DNA of 64,000 nt from Elysia chlorotica (Eukaryota; Mollusca; Gastropoda; Plakobranchidae), in NCBI GenBank assembly GCA_003991915.1, contig RQTK01001114.1, positions 1-64,000 on the forward strand, in the 5' to 3' direction. The stretch's first letter is position 1; every line of letters starts with the position of its first letter. The notes below the pieces were generated by a model. The model was not told the DNA's origin. It saw only the letters and a list, made by a program, of their open reading frames with translations, and did no database searches. Made by a program: the position numbers and the translations under genes. Of this stretch, positions 27,330-39,600 are shown one piece after another.

Positions 27330-28960
27330 TGTCTCTTGCTTTTAGAAAGCTGCGCTCTACTACAATGTGTTTTATTTTAACAAGTAAGTGTGTGCCTTAC
27401 TATTAAAAATCCATGTTCTACCATGACATTTAGGTTTTATTAACTGTGTACGTTTGTACACTCCTCATATTACTGCGACATTTAGGTTTAATTAACTGTG
27501 TAAGTTTGTACACTCCTCATGTTACTGCGACATTAAGGTTTCATTAACTGTAAGTTTTTAACTCCTCATATTACTGCGACACTCAGGTTTAACAAATTTG
27601 TTTGCGTTTGTACATACCTCATATTACTGCGACATTATACATTCGTCATATTACTGCGACATTTAGGTTTAATTAACTGTGCAAGTTTTTACATTCCTCA
27701 TATTACTGCGACATTAGGTTTAATTAACTGTGTAGATTTGTTCATTCCTCATATTACTGCGATATGCAGGTTTAATCAACTGTGTAAGGTTGTACTCCTC
27801 ATATTACTGCGACATTCAAATTTAATTAACTACGCGAGTTGTTGCCTTGCCGATTAGACGCCACTTACCACTGAGTAATTCACATTTAAATAACTAAGTT
27901 TTTGTCTTGCTATTAAAAATCCACGCACTAATGCGACATTCACATCAAGAAAGTATGAAAGTGTGTGGGTTGTTATTAGAAAGCTAGACACTGCTGGGAC
28001 AAACTCCTCATATTACTGCGACATTAAGGTTTCATAAACTGTAAGCTTGTAACTCCTCATATTACTGCGACATTTAGGTTTAATTAACTGTGTAAGTTTG
28101 TACATTCCTCATATTACTGCGACATTAGGTTTAATTAACTGTGTAGATTTGTTCATTCCTCATATTACTGCGATATGCAGGTTTAATCAACTGTGTAAGG
28201 TTGTACTCCTCATATTACTGCGATATTTAGGTTTAATATACCATGTGAGTTGGTGCCTTGTACAACATCACTAAGTAGTTCAGATTTAATTAACTAAGTG
28301 TGTCTTGCTATTAAAAATCCACGCACTAATGCGACATTCACATCAACTAAAAGTATAAAAGTTTGAAGCTTGCTATTAGAAAGCTAGGAACTACTGGGAC
28401 ATTCAGATTGAATTAACTATATAAGTTTGTGCTTTTCGATCATACCTCACACTCTGTTCTTTGTTGAATTTAATTAATCCTCAATACATTTGTGTCGCAC
28501 AAGTTCTACTTCGCTCACTTAGATTTAATTACTAAATTTTATCTGTAAGCATGTCTCTAAAAATGACACACAAAATTAATTGTATTGCGAGATGTAGATA
28601 TAATAATTATGACAAGCTGTTTTTTTTTACTCCGCAAACAATTCTACTGCGACATTAATTTTTAATAATTATGGTTATGCATGTTTGTTTGTTTTTGTCT
28701 GTTCTGATTTTAGATGAAATAATTATGACTATGCATCAAGTTCTACTGCGACACTCATATTTAATAATTATGAATGTGCAAGTTTGTGTTTTGCGAACAT
28801 ATACAATTACACTGCAATACTGAAGTTGAATACATTGTAATGACTATGCAGGTTTGTGTTTTGTGACTTTATATCAAATTCTACTGCGGCATTTATAGTT
28901 AAAAAATGATCATGCAAGTTGCAATGTTTAAGATATGTTTGATTTGTTCGTGGTGCCATT
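27330..28960. repeat. Large minisatellite field, ~50-60-bp unit
   Basis: A unit built on cctcatattactgcgacatt, then aggtttaattaactgtgt and aagtttgt, recurs at least twenty times. Copies are tight in 27460-27830 and 28010-28250, and diverged outside (tctactgcgacatt versions reach about 28890). The block at about 27689-27815 recurs nearly unchanged at 28107-28233, which gives a higher-order period of about 418 bp. It has no coding potential. It lies just 5' of the first supported Kv exon and may be in that gene's intron. Confidence 0.85.
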
Positions 28961-30017
28961 GTCAGGTGGGGTGCTTATTTGTTAGCAGTTTGACTATTCA
29001 ATATGCCCCAGGTTGGTGGCAGTGGTGAAGCCTATACTGACCCTTTATCGTTACTTTTTTTAGGATTAGGATTAAGGTAAACTTTTGCTGAGCAGAACAA
29101 GCCTAAGGAGTCATTGGTTTGCACTGACCAAAACCTGTTTTCAATGACTTAAAGAACCATATTTATGATAAGACGTTTAAAAACTGAATTAATTGTATGA
29201 CCTACTAATTTCTTAGTACATGTACTAAGTTTTGATGAGGTTTACAAGTGCTCCAAGGCAAGCCAAAGTAGTAAAACTTGATCGTTAGTCTTTTAATTTC
29301 GTTCCCTATGAAAAATCTACTTTTATTCTGTGATGTTTTAGTAAGGTTGAAATGGTTTTATAATTTGATTTTTCCATTTAGACATACTAAATGGTGCATT
29401 TAAGCGTTTATTACAATGGAAATATTAGAAAAATATGAATACAAGCATTTATAATGCCTATGATAATTGTTTTAAAATCATTTCTATAAAATATCAAAAT
29501 GGCCTCTACATTTTCAAACTTAACATCCTAGTTCATTGCGATGAATACCTGCGTAGTCTGGTTACATTTTTGAACTAACCACGTATGTTTTTTTTTTAAG
29601 ATTTAGTTTACAAATTTCTCTTGCCAGTCTGCTCTCCAAATATGTTTTTGTTCACCATGACCTGACGGATCCGCTAGCCCCCCTCCTTCCCCACCTCCTA
29701 ACAATACAGACTCAACATGTTGTCGATTTGTCTTTCAAAATAGACCCCCCTCCACGCTACACCTGCCTAACTCAAGGTATTTGACATAACTGAGCAGTGT
29801 TGCTCTTAGCCCTTTCAATACGCACGTTTAACGTCCAAAATAGATGTGTGAATACTGGATGTGTTAACACCTGTTACCGTGTAATGTTCAGGTAAATCCA
29901 CGAATCAACAACGTTATCTAGTAAGTTCGGACACTTATAGTATATCTATCTTAACACGATGTGTTTTCTCACCCCCTTTCCCCTCTCTTCACCCTCCCCT
30001 CTCTTCATCCTCTCCAG
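28961..30017. other. AT-rich flank ending in a splice acceptor
   Basis: AT-rich with no exon-like island until a strong pyrimidine tract at about 29968-30014, followed by CAG at 30015-30017. It is probably the 3' end of a 5' intron of the Kv gene. Confidence 0.5.
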
Positions 30018-31112
30018 CGCCGGCCGTCCTTCCCCCAGGGCGGGTTCGAGTCCAACAAAAGTCGCCAGGAGCGCCTAGCCCGGGCCGAGAGACGGCGGAC
30101 CATCCCCGTGTGCCAGTTGCCCGAGACGGACGAGGACGAGGACGACAGTGACGAGGGCGACAGCGAAGATGACGACAACACCGAGGAGTATCCAGGGGAC
30201 AGGTATGGTCGGGAGACGTACAGCCAGTCCGCCTACGGGCGGCCCAGGCCAGGCTCCCAGCACTGCAGGGGCTGCCCGCTCTTCTCCACAAACCGGCGCC
30301 AGCGCCGGGCCTTCGTCTCGCGGAGCCGAGACATCGAGGAGGACGACCTGTCCGGCGGATCCCAGCTGTGCGAGGTGGAGGACACGGAGGATATCGCGAC
30401 CTGCTCCTCCCCCAACCTCCTCCAGCCCCCGCCCCTCATCGCCTCACGGGCTAACTCCTCCAGAGCGGCAGTCTCGCGCTGCCGGTGCGGGCTGTTCAGG
30501 AACGGGAATGTCCGGAATGGGGTGCACAACAAACTCAATAACAGCCTGAAACTGCGGCATGATGCGAAAAACATGTTAGGCTTAGAAAACAACGAAACGG
30601 CAATTTGTGAAACGGCAGCTGATGATACACATATTGTGATAGGCGAAAGGAGATCTTCCGGGAGGCGAGGAGACACCAGTGTCGTTTGGGAGGACGAGAG
30701 AGCAGCTAACGCAGATAGTGTAGATAGGACAAATAGCAAAGGCTGCAGGAATGGCGCAAACAGAGAAGACGCTATGTCTTTCCAGGACAGGTCGAGCTTC
30801 AAACGTGACCTGTCCAGACGCAAGGCCCCAAACACTAGCGGCAGCACCGCCAAACGGTCCAAGAAAAAGCGTCGGTCACGTGAGACGGTTATTCTGAATG
30901 TGGGCGGTCAGACCTTCGAAACGTATCGCTCCACGCTCAGGCGCCTGCGCACTCCCATCTTTGACAGTGACGCGGCCATGCAGCGCTACTTCCGCCGATC
31001 ACACGGGGACTACTTTTTTGACCGAGACGCCACGGCGTTCTCTTCTGTTTTGAATTTTCTGAGGACAGGAGAACTGCACATCCCTACCAACATGTGCGGC
31101 CCCGCGTTACAG
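30018..31112 (+). CDS. Kv gene exon: N-terminal extension and most of T1
   Basis: It begins after a strong polypyrimidine tract and CAG, where composition jumps from AT-rich to GC-rich, and ends at CAG|gtaagt. The first part has a run of Asp/Glu near residues 37-60. A Lys/Arg cluster just before T1 looks like KRSKKKRRSR. T1 starts near 30882 with ETVILNVGGQTFETYRSTL, a standard Kv opening, and runs through FFDRD and FLRTGELHIPTNMCGPALQ. That last part contains the His and first Cys of the zinc motif. The open frame extends upstream to an ATG at 29961, but that part is pyrimidine tract and most likely intron. Confidence 0.9.
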
Positions 31113-32938
31113 GTAAGTGTGTGTATTTGGTGTTAGTGCTTTCCATAGCCATCCAAGTACAAATCTATGACTTTGTCGTTTTCTCTTAAATTATTAACAA
31201 CTGAATTAGCCATACAGCAATAGAATTTTAAAAGTTAAAAAAAAAAGTATCCACGAAATTCGAATAAAAACCTCTTGAACAAGTCTTGAATAGTTATTGA
31301 TCAGGACAATCAAAGGTTTTGAGGTATCAATAAATATGTCCTTTACTTTGTCCTACCTATTGCTGAGTTTGTATCGACATAAAACTATGAAACATAGTCA
31401 AAGAACACGTCCATGATACACAAAGGTTTTAATTTTTTACTCAATTTTTACAAATATTCTATATGTTGTTTTACATTAAAAAAGATTTGAATAATTTCAG
31501 ATACAGATAAACAGGCATTGTATGAAGTTTTTGAAACTTTTTTTTTCTTTTGTGCAACAATGTTTACCATTGCGATGAAACGGTAAAGAGACTGGAGCAA
31601 ATATCCCTACACCCACACACAAACCATCGAGTCACCATTGCAGGTTGGGGGCACCGAATTCTCTACCCGCCATGAATCTGCGTGTCGTAGGTTAAGACTA
31701 ATTCATTTACCTACAACAGCAAGGAAACAAGGGACTCTCCCTGACTGCATTGTACTTGGAAAGAAGGGGACGGAGCGAGAGCATACTGGATTTGTCTATA
31801 GACTGCTGTGTTGTTAAACAAACCCCTTGACACCGTGTTAAATATTGCCACCATAGCAAGTTAATGTGCTCTGATTTTGGTAGAGAGGAAGCCATGGTTC
31901 TCATGTTGGCAATACGAATCCGCGCGACCATCAGGACTTGGTATGGTACATTCTAACGACACTGATACACCGGATAGGATCGGAAACAAAGCACACTCGC
32001 TGTATCAACTTGGTTATCTCAAACATCTTACAGAGGAGAAACGATACATGCTGCTTAGATTTGATGTCACCGAGGTTTATAGATACAGTTTATCACTGGT
32101 TTGCTTTGGTTTAGGGACAAAGTGAAAACCACCTTTCAAAAGGAACAGAACTGAAATCCAACGAACACGCAAAACGCTTTTAAAAGACTCCACGTGAAAA
32201 AATATACATATGTTACAGAAAGGAGTCTAAGAATGATTCTAAAGGTTAAACAGACAGGTAGGGATCTAAAATAGATAGGGATCTGAACTTACAAAGATTC
32301 ACGTATGATATAAATAGGAACTAGACGCTACAAGTGGATGAGTCACACCCTCGAAAAGCCAAATAGCATCAGTAACAAAAAGGAAAAAGACAGGAATTCT
32401 CAGAGTAAACGACCAAAATGCCATCATCTCATCACCATACCGGTACGTTCACTGTGTCAGACACAGTCTCCCTCAGAAGAAAATCAGAATCTTTGACTAT
32501 CCCTCTGCCTTGATGGGTCTCCTTTGTAGCCACTTACTGACGCCACCCACCAATTCACTTCTACTTTTTATTTTCCTTTTCCCTAGATTTGTAATGTACT
32601 AAGACTGGTGAAAACGAGTTGTGCTCTTATTTCCACATCGAATACTTTTCTATATTACTAATTGGGGTGGCGCGGTGGCCCAGGGGTGGAACATCGGCTT
32701 CCGACGCAAAAGGTCCCGAGTTCGAATCCTGGCTGTTGCAATCCCTACTGGTTGGGTCGGTGTCAGTATAATGTGACCGGCTGAGACAGGAGTCATGGTA
32801 TCCCCACCCTGTCTCGTGTGTGGCAGCACATAAAATTGTCAGACGTCCGTCTTGGGGCCCGTCCACGATATAGCCATAAGTTGCTGATGTTGGACGTTAA
32901 AAACCCAACCAACCAACCAACCAACTATATTACTAATT

Positions 32939-33008
<70 letters not shown>

Positions 33009-33030
33009 GAGGAGGAGGAGGAGGAGGAGG

Positions 33031-33071
<41 letters not shown>

Positions 33072-33084
33072 TAGTAGCAGCAGC

Positions 33085-33165
<81 letters not shown>

Positions 33166-35699
33166 TGTTGTTGTTGTTGTTGTTGTAGCAGGAGCAGTAG
33201 AAGAAGCAGTACCAGCAGTAGCAGCAGCAGCAGCAGCAGTAGCGGCAGTAGCATATTGTAGTTGTAGTAGTAGGTTAGTTATTCCAATGATTTTTAACCA
33301 CACAAACCCCGTGGTCCCCGCCCCCTCCTCTGTATTGCAGAGCGAGCTGGAGTTTTGGGGGATTGAGGAGGTGGACATCGCACGGTGCTGCTGGACACAG
33401 TACAACATGCAGAGCGAGTTGGAGTTTTGGGGGATTGAGGAGGTGGACATCGCACGGTGCTGCTGGACACAGTACAACACCTGGAAGACGCAGTGCCGCT
33501 CCCTGGAGAAGCTGGAGTATGACCGGAAGTTCTCCACGACGCAGCAGGTGAGGCTTGGCAAGTTTCAACACCTGCGCTCCTCTTGTTTTTCGTTACTCGT
33601 ATATGCAATTATTAGTATTGGGTTTACGTCAAGGATTTACAGTCTTAGCCGGATGTCAGTCTGCATCGCGGACTTGCCACAGTCAGGCTAGATCACCAGT
33701 GCGTGGTTAAGCAATCCTGGTCCATGGTCTATGTTCGTGAGTATGGGCGTGAGATAGCCTTTGGGCTAATGACAGCGAGAAAAATATACTTGATTCGGAA
33801 ATTAACTGCTTTGCATGTTTTTGGTAGTTGGTTTGCTGATGTCATATGTCGTCAACTAAACGGTCTCGTGATCAGGTTTCAAGACTTCCGTCTGACACAG
33901 AGACACAGGGGAACTTCACATGTATGAACTGCTTGTTATAATTATTATACTGATAACGACCGAGCCAGAAGGGAGAGAACGCTCTGATCAGGTTTCGAAC
34001 TCGGTGACTTTCCGATTTCAGAGCTAAAGAGCTATCAAAACCTGGCCTTCTCTTGTTCTATTCTGTACTGCTCTGTAGAGCTTCTGGTGTTATAGGTATC
34101 GCCGTGAACACGCATTTAGCTCAGATGGTAGCGCTTTGGGCTGAATATTGGCTACAACAAGTGAGATGGGAATCTCAGCTGGTATTATGGGAGCCCCGGC
34201 AACTTCGTCGGTTGAGTGAAAGGTCTGGTCATGGCCACTTCTGATGAGTTACCTAGCACTTTGTCTATTTCTGTTTATAAATGGGGGTGTGTTGATTTCA
34301 TAAGAGACCTTAGGACGTAAATAGATTCAATTTATGTAGGAGCTTGAAACTTGTGTAGCTGGTAAAAATAATCGATGTATTTAATTCGATATGTGTGATT
34401 TGTTTATTCTAAAAGTAAAGGTTTTAAGATCTTCCAACCAAAGATTCACAACAAAAATATTGAGAAAATTGTTTCGATTTTCAACATTGACCCCCCTCGC
34501 CGTTAACGTTTACAGGTTATAGGAGACCTTCAAACTAGAAACTTTGAGGCAAGGTATTACAACTGAACTTTGTGCTTTTCTTGAAAGAAAACCTAACTAT
34601 CGAGATCAAGAAGAAGAACAAGAAAAAGAAGAAGAAGAAGAAGAAGAAGAAGAAGAAGAAGAAGAAGAAGAAGAAGAAGAAGAAGAAGAAGAAGAAGAAG
34701 AAGAAGAAGAAGAAGAAGAAGAAGAAGAAGAAGAAGAAGAAGAAGAAGAAGAAGAAAAACAGCAAAAGCAACATTAATGCTATAGCAACGACAAGAACAA
34801 GAACAAGAATTATGATGCTAAGAGCTGAGCAGAGAGCCGGCAGGTACGCCCCAACACGAACTGCGAGAAGTGAATGATTGTTGTATAACGGTGATCTCCC
34901 CGTAGGTCATCAGGACTACAAGAGTCGTGGCACCTGATGCCGGAGCGACCGTTTGTTTTCACTGCTATGAAGTGCGGGCTAGTTACAGGTGTCTGGGGTA
35001 ATACGCTTACATCCTATTCTTACCTGTCTGCTGACCTTTAGGCCAAAATCTGTGGATCTGCATCTACACCACAGAAATTGTTATAGGGTGTATTGTCTGG
35101 GGTGTACACGCAGATCTAGTGATAGCTGCCTGGGATTAGGATCTACAAATAACGGATCGTGCTGAGCCAGCTACAGGGGCATACCTACCTGTGTTGACGG
35201 TAGCCCTTGTAAATAACAGCCCACTTAATCTGTGTGTCTTAACAAATTTATTACGCTCTTAATGTTTTCCTGCTCTGAGCCCTTTCCTGTTTTGACCACA
35301 TTATTATAAAGGTAAACGTTGATTTTCAACAATATAATTTTTTTTTCGATCCAGCAGCCAAATGAGCCTGAACCTAAGCGTACATAAATATGATCTCTCA
35401 GGCCTGAACCTTTCCACTTGATGACATGATGAAGAATGTATTATGTCCTTAAAATATGCAAATATAACAAACAACACAGAACTGCTTTATGAGATTCGTA
35501 TATTTCGATACATACATACATATATATATATATANNNNNNNNNNNNNNNNNNNNNNNNNNNNNNNNNNNNNNNNNNNNNNNNNNNNNNNNNNNNNNNNNN
35601 NNNNNNNNNNNNNNNNNNNNNNNNNNNNNNNNNNNNNNNNNNNNNNNNNNNNNNNNNNNNNNNNNNNNNNNNNNNNNNNNNNNNNNNNNNNNNAGAGAG

Positions 35700-35742
<43 letters not shown>

Positions 35743-35789
35743 GAAAAAGAAAGAGTGGGGGTATAGTAGTTGTTCAACTGCAAAGAGAC

Positions 35790-35858
<69 letters not shown>

Positions 35859-36569
35859 GTCAGAGAGAGTGAGAGAGAAAGAAAGAGAGAGAACGAGAGA
35901 GTGAGAGAGAAAGAAAGAGAGAGAACGAGAGAGAGATAGAGAGAACGAGAAAAAGAAAGACAAAGATAGAGAGAACGAGAAAAAGAAAGACAAAGATAGA
36001 GAGAACGAGAAAAAGAAAGACAAAGATATACAGAACAACAGACAAACAGATATGAGAAGGAAAAGAGATCTGTTCTGTGATCAGTTAACAGTCCAGTCTC
36101 CATACGTTACTAGTAACTATTGACTAACCTCTCTGTTAACGAATAAGGCCAGTACCAAGTTTTTTTTATTGCACGCGTTTACCAGAATTCCATAGCTCCA
36201 CCCTCTTGCATGCTCCAGTAAATTATTAGATAGAAAGGTCCATTCTGGCTAAAAAATACACCAGAAGTTATGTAACCCACAGAACCATAGCCAAACTGTT
36301 TAGATTAGACCCGATTGATACTATTTTAGAGTTATGTAACTTCGACTTTTAATTGTTCTCACCCACTGAGTACAATTGATAGACATCTTTTTGTCTTCAC
36401 CATTTCCTCTACAGCGCTATAAAGTAAATTATTACAAGGATTACGTAGTTTTGTCCTTATCTTATTATAATATTTGAGTCGTTTTTTTTCTGTATAAGTG
36501 ATGTGTCCATCATTGCATTTAAATAAGCGTGAATAATCTACGAATATGTGCAACCATTACTGTAGCGCG

Positions 36570-36640
<71 letters not shown>

Positions 36641-39600
36641 CCTTTTTTCCGTTTGTTTGTTATCCATGCAAATGTGAAGTCAAAAGCCCTACGCAATTTT
36701 TAAACCACACAAATGATATTAGACAACCTTTACATCCCACAATTTTTATTACCTTTGGCGAACGCTCTGTTCAAAACTTATGTGTCACCCCCCCCCCCCC
36801 CCACACACACACACAACTTTTACAGCAAAGAGCTTCTATACCACACAACCTTATTCTTATATCTTTGACTAACACTGTGTGTTTCCGATTCCCCACCAGA
36901 TCAACACCGTGGACTCAGACGCCTCGGCCTGGGTGAAGTTCCGGGCTAACGTGTGGACGCTGCTGCAAGATCCGAGCTCCTCCAGGCTTGCCAAGGTAAC
37001 AATACAGGGGCCTGGTGGTGGCAGGGTAGAGCGTGCCGTTTCCTATGTGAATGGTGCTAGTTCGAGCCCCGTTCTACACGCCAGTATTTATTTTCTTGAT
37101 GATTGGTTTGGTCGATTTGACTAAGGTTTATCAGGCCAAGGTTGAGTTGAGTTGATGGGTGGGCCGGCGTCAGTATAATGTGATCGGCCAAGTCCTAGAT
37201 ACCTGATATCTCGCTATGAGGTTCGCTAAATGAGATAAAGTATACATACAAGAATCAAAACTGTGTGCATAAAAGTATCCAATCAAAAACAAAAGAATGA
37301 AGTAAAATACCGAGAAATGGCTCAAACCGCCGACATCTTGCTCACCATTCCACAGCAGTCTTAGCTTAGTTATAATAATTATGGCACCTCTTCGCAGAGC
37401 AATTCACAACTTACTGGTTTTTTATAGTTTATGGTATCGAATCAGGTGATAAAAATGGTTCCCAAATGTATACATAACAAAATGTGGTGCTCAATGTGGG
37501 CTTCCCGTCTCTATTTTTGCCCATCTCTACAGACTTACTCAATTACTTGAAAATAACGAAACATATTTTTTATGAACCATTATACATCAGATTAGGGACA
37601 TGACCACCATTTTTTTAAAGCAATGTTTTATTAGACCTTTGATATTATATAAAAAATCAATGTACCCCTCCTGCAAAGGTCTATCTGCATTATTAGGTCA
37701 ATCTCTTACCTCGTCCTTTTTGTAAAAGTAGCGCGTTCAGCGGGGGAAAAACGGTGTGCACTTTTGTAATTGAGAGCGGTAATTCTAAAAAGTTTATCAC
37801 CAGCCTTGCCCAATTCTTTAAAAACAAAGAAAACTCAGGAATAATCTACAATCCAGATCTGAATTTTGACCAAGAAGCATGACTCAACTGTATCATGAGC
37901 GAAATTTAATTGTGGAAGATCTAGAACTATTACGATGGCAGGTGATCAAAAGAGACGTCGTCTAAGACGATCCAGATACTTATCAGCAACACTCAATCCA
38001 AATCAAATCCCCTCAACCACACAATCACAAACATCACTTCATTAACCATCCATATAAAGGCCCACTGATACTGATCGAAATCTAGATATAGATCTAACCT
38101 AGATCTACGACAAAGTGGAAACAGACATAGATCTAGATCTTCACAACGTAAACCCCAACTTCAGATCTGCTACACCACCAAACAATGACATTAAAGTACT
38201 GTCTTGATCAACCATCCACATCTAGGCCTACTGATCAGTTGTATGTAGCATGTCAAGAAAAGCTATAAATCTAATGGTATGCAATTTCCATTGGTACCGC
38301 CACCAGAGAACTCTGTGGCTATGACCAGCTACACCAATAATGTTGTCTTCAAATCAGCATAAGTATTATAATAGTGAGTAAAATATTTTCTGTTATTAAC
38401 ATAACATCAATGCCAACATGGTACTGATTTAAACTTTTGATCCCGCGAACTCGCTGGCCTTTCATCTGGTAGATTAAAAGTATAGTTGTTTTTGTTTTTG
38501 CCTGATATTTGAACGTCAACATTTTCACTTGCAATATATGTTAAATCACTATATGAACAGCAAACATAACTCCTTCCAATCCTATAATCATAACGAGTAT
38601 CCTGTTTATATCTTTTCCAAAGGTGTATGCCTGGGTCTCCATCATCTTCGTCTTCATTTCCATCTTCTCGTTCTGCGCCGAGACGCATCCTCTGTTCAAG
38701 GTGAAGGCCAGGGATATGACACACCTGGCCGCCTTCTACCAGTTCTTCAATGTTGAGCACATTCAGTTCGGGGATCTCCCTTTGCCAGCGAGTGTCATGA
38801 ACCACACAGGGACTAACTTCAGTACTATGAGCAGCTCCAGCTCGCTAGGTTATATACATTCTATTAACGGCTCCACAGTGTCTGACTCGAATAGCTCAAA
38901 CGTCCAACCCCCTGGACCAGCTGTCAAAGCTACCAAGAAGGTATGCGCAGATCGAGGGAGAAAAGATCAGGCTGGTGAAAACAAGAAAGACTGTGACAAT
39001 GACGTGAACATGAATTCGAGACGGGGAGGAAGTGGTATAGGTGGCGGCATGACTCAGCATAAGGACGGGGCCAGGTGTGATAAGGACAAGGACTCGACCG
39101 ATTGGGGGGACCGCGAGCTGCCGCACCCCGCGCTGCTTATCATGGACGTATGCTGCCTGGCCTTCTTCACGCTGGAGTACATGACCCGCTTCACCTGCTC
39201 GCCCAACAAGCTCAACTTCCTGCGCGCGCTGCAGAACATCGTGGACCTCCTGGCGTTCGCGCCGGACTACGTGGAGATCATGTTTCTGCTGGTTGGGCCC
39301 GGCCAGGGCAAGGAGGGCGTCGCCGTCATGGAGATGCTGTTTATCCTGCGGATCTTGCGCCTGTTCAGGATCTTCAGGCTCATCCGGCACGTGCCTGGAC
39401 TGTGGATCCTGCTGTACACGCTCAAGGCGAGCTTTAACGAGCTGATGCTCATGTGCGTCTTCCTGCTCATCGGCATGGTCGTGTTCGCCACACTCATACA
39501 CTTCGCCGAGCCGGACGGCATCTTCTCCAACATCCCAGTCGGCTTCTGGTGGGCGGTCGTTACCATGACAACAGTGGGCTATGGCGACATGTACCCGCAG

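Larger units (their letters stand above)
31113..33340 (+). other. Kv intron 1
   Basis: GT-AG intron of 2,228 bp. Up to about 32640 it is AT-rich and has no exon or repeat I recognise. The rest holds a SINE with target-site duplications and a long (GTA)n tract. Confidence 0.8.
33548..36899 (+). other. Kv intron 2
   Basis: GT-AG intron of 3,352 bp containing SINE-like remnants, a (GAA)n tract, an assembly gap and several purine/pyrimidine microsatellites. Stretches 34760-35500 and 36060-36540 are otherwise featureless. Confidence 0.8.
36996..38622 (+). other. Kv intron 3
   Basis: GT-AG intron of 1,627 bp with a SINE-like tRNA head at its 5' end and a Helitron-like copy near its 3' end. Between about 37200 and 37960 I see nothing. 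Confidence 0.8.

Noticed and set aside
27330..28960. CRISPR-like array of repeats and spacers
   Set aside because: Unit boundaries are diffuse, the spacers are themselves repeated, and the context is a eukaryotic genome.
29961..30017. ATG at 29961 as the start of the Kv protein
   Set aside because: The 19 codons lie in an unbroken pyrimidine tract ending in CAG, which is a textbook splice acceptor. The GC-rich coding composition starts only after it.
30233..30862. 209-codon minus-strand open frame
   Set aside because: Antisense shadow of the Kv N-terminal exon, without motifs of its own.
33413..33547. Treating the second T1 copy as the only real exon
   Set aside because: The first acceptor has the far better pyrimidine tract, so I kept the longer exon while noting the alternative.
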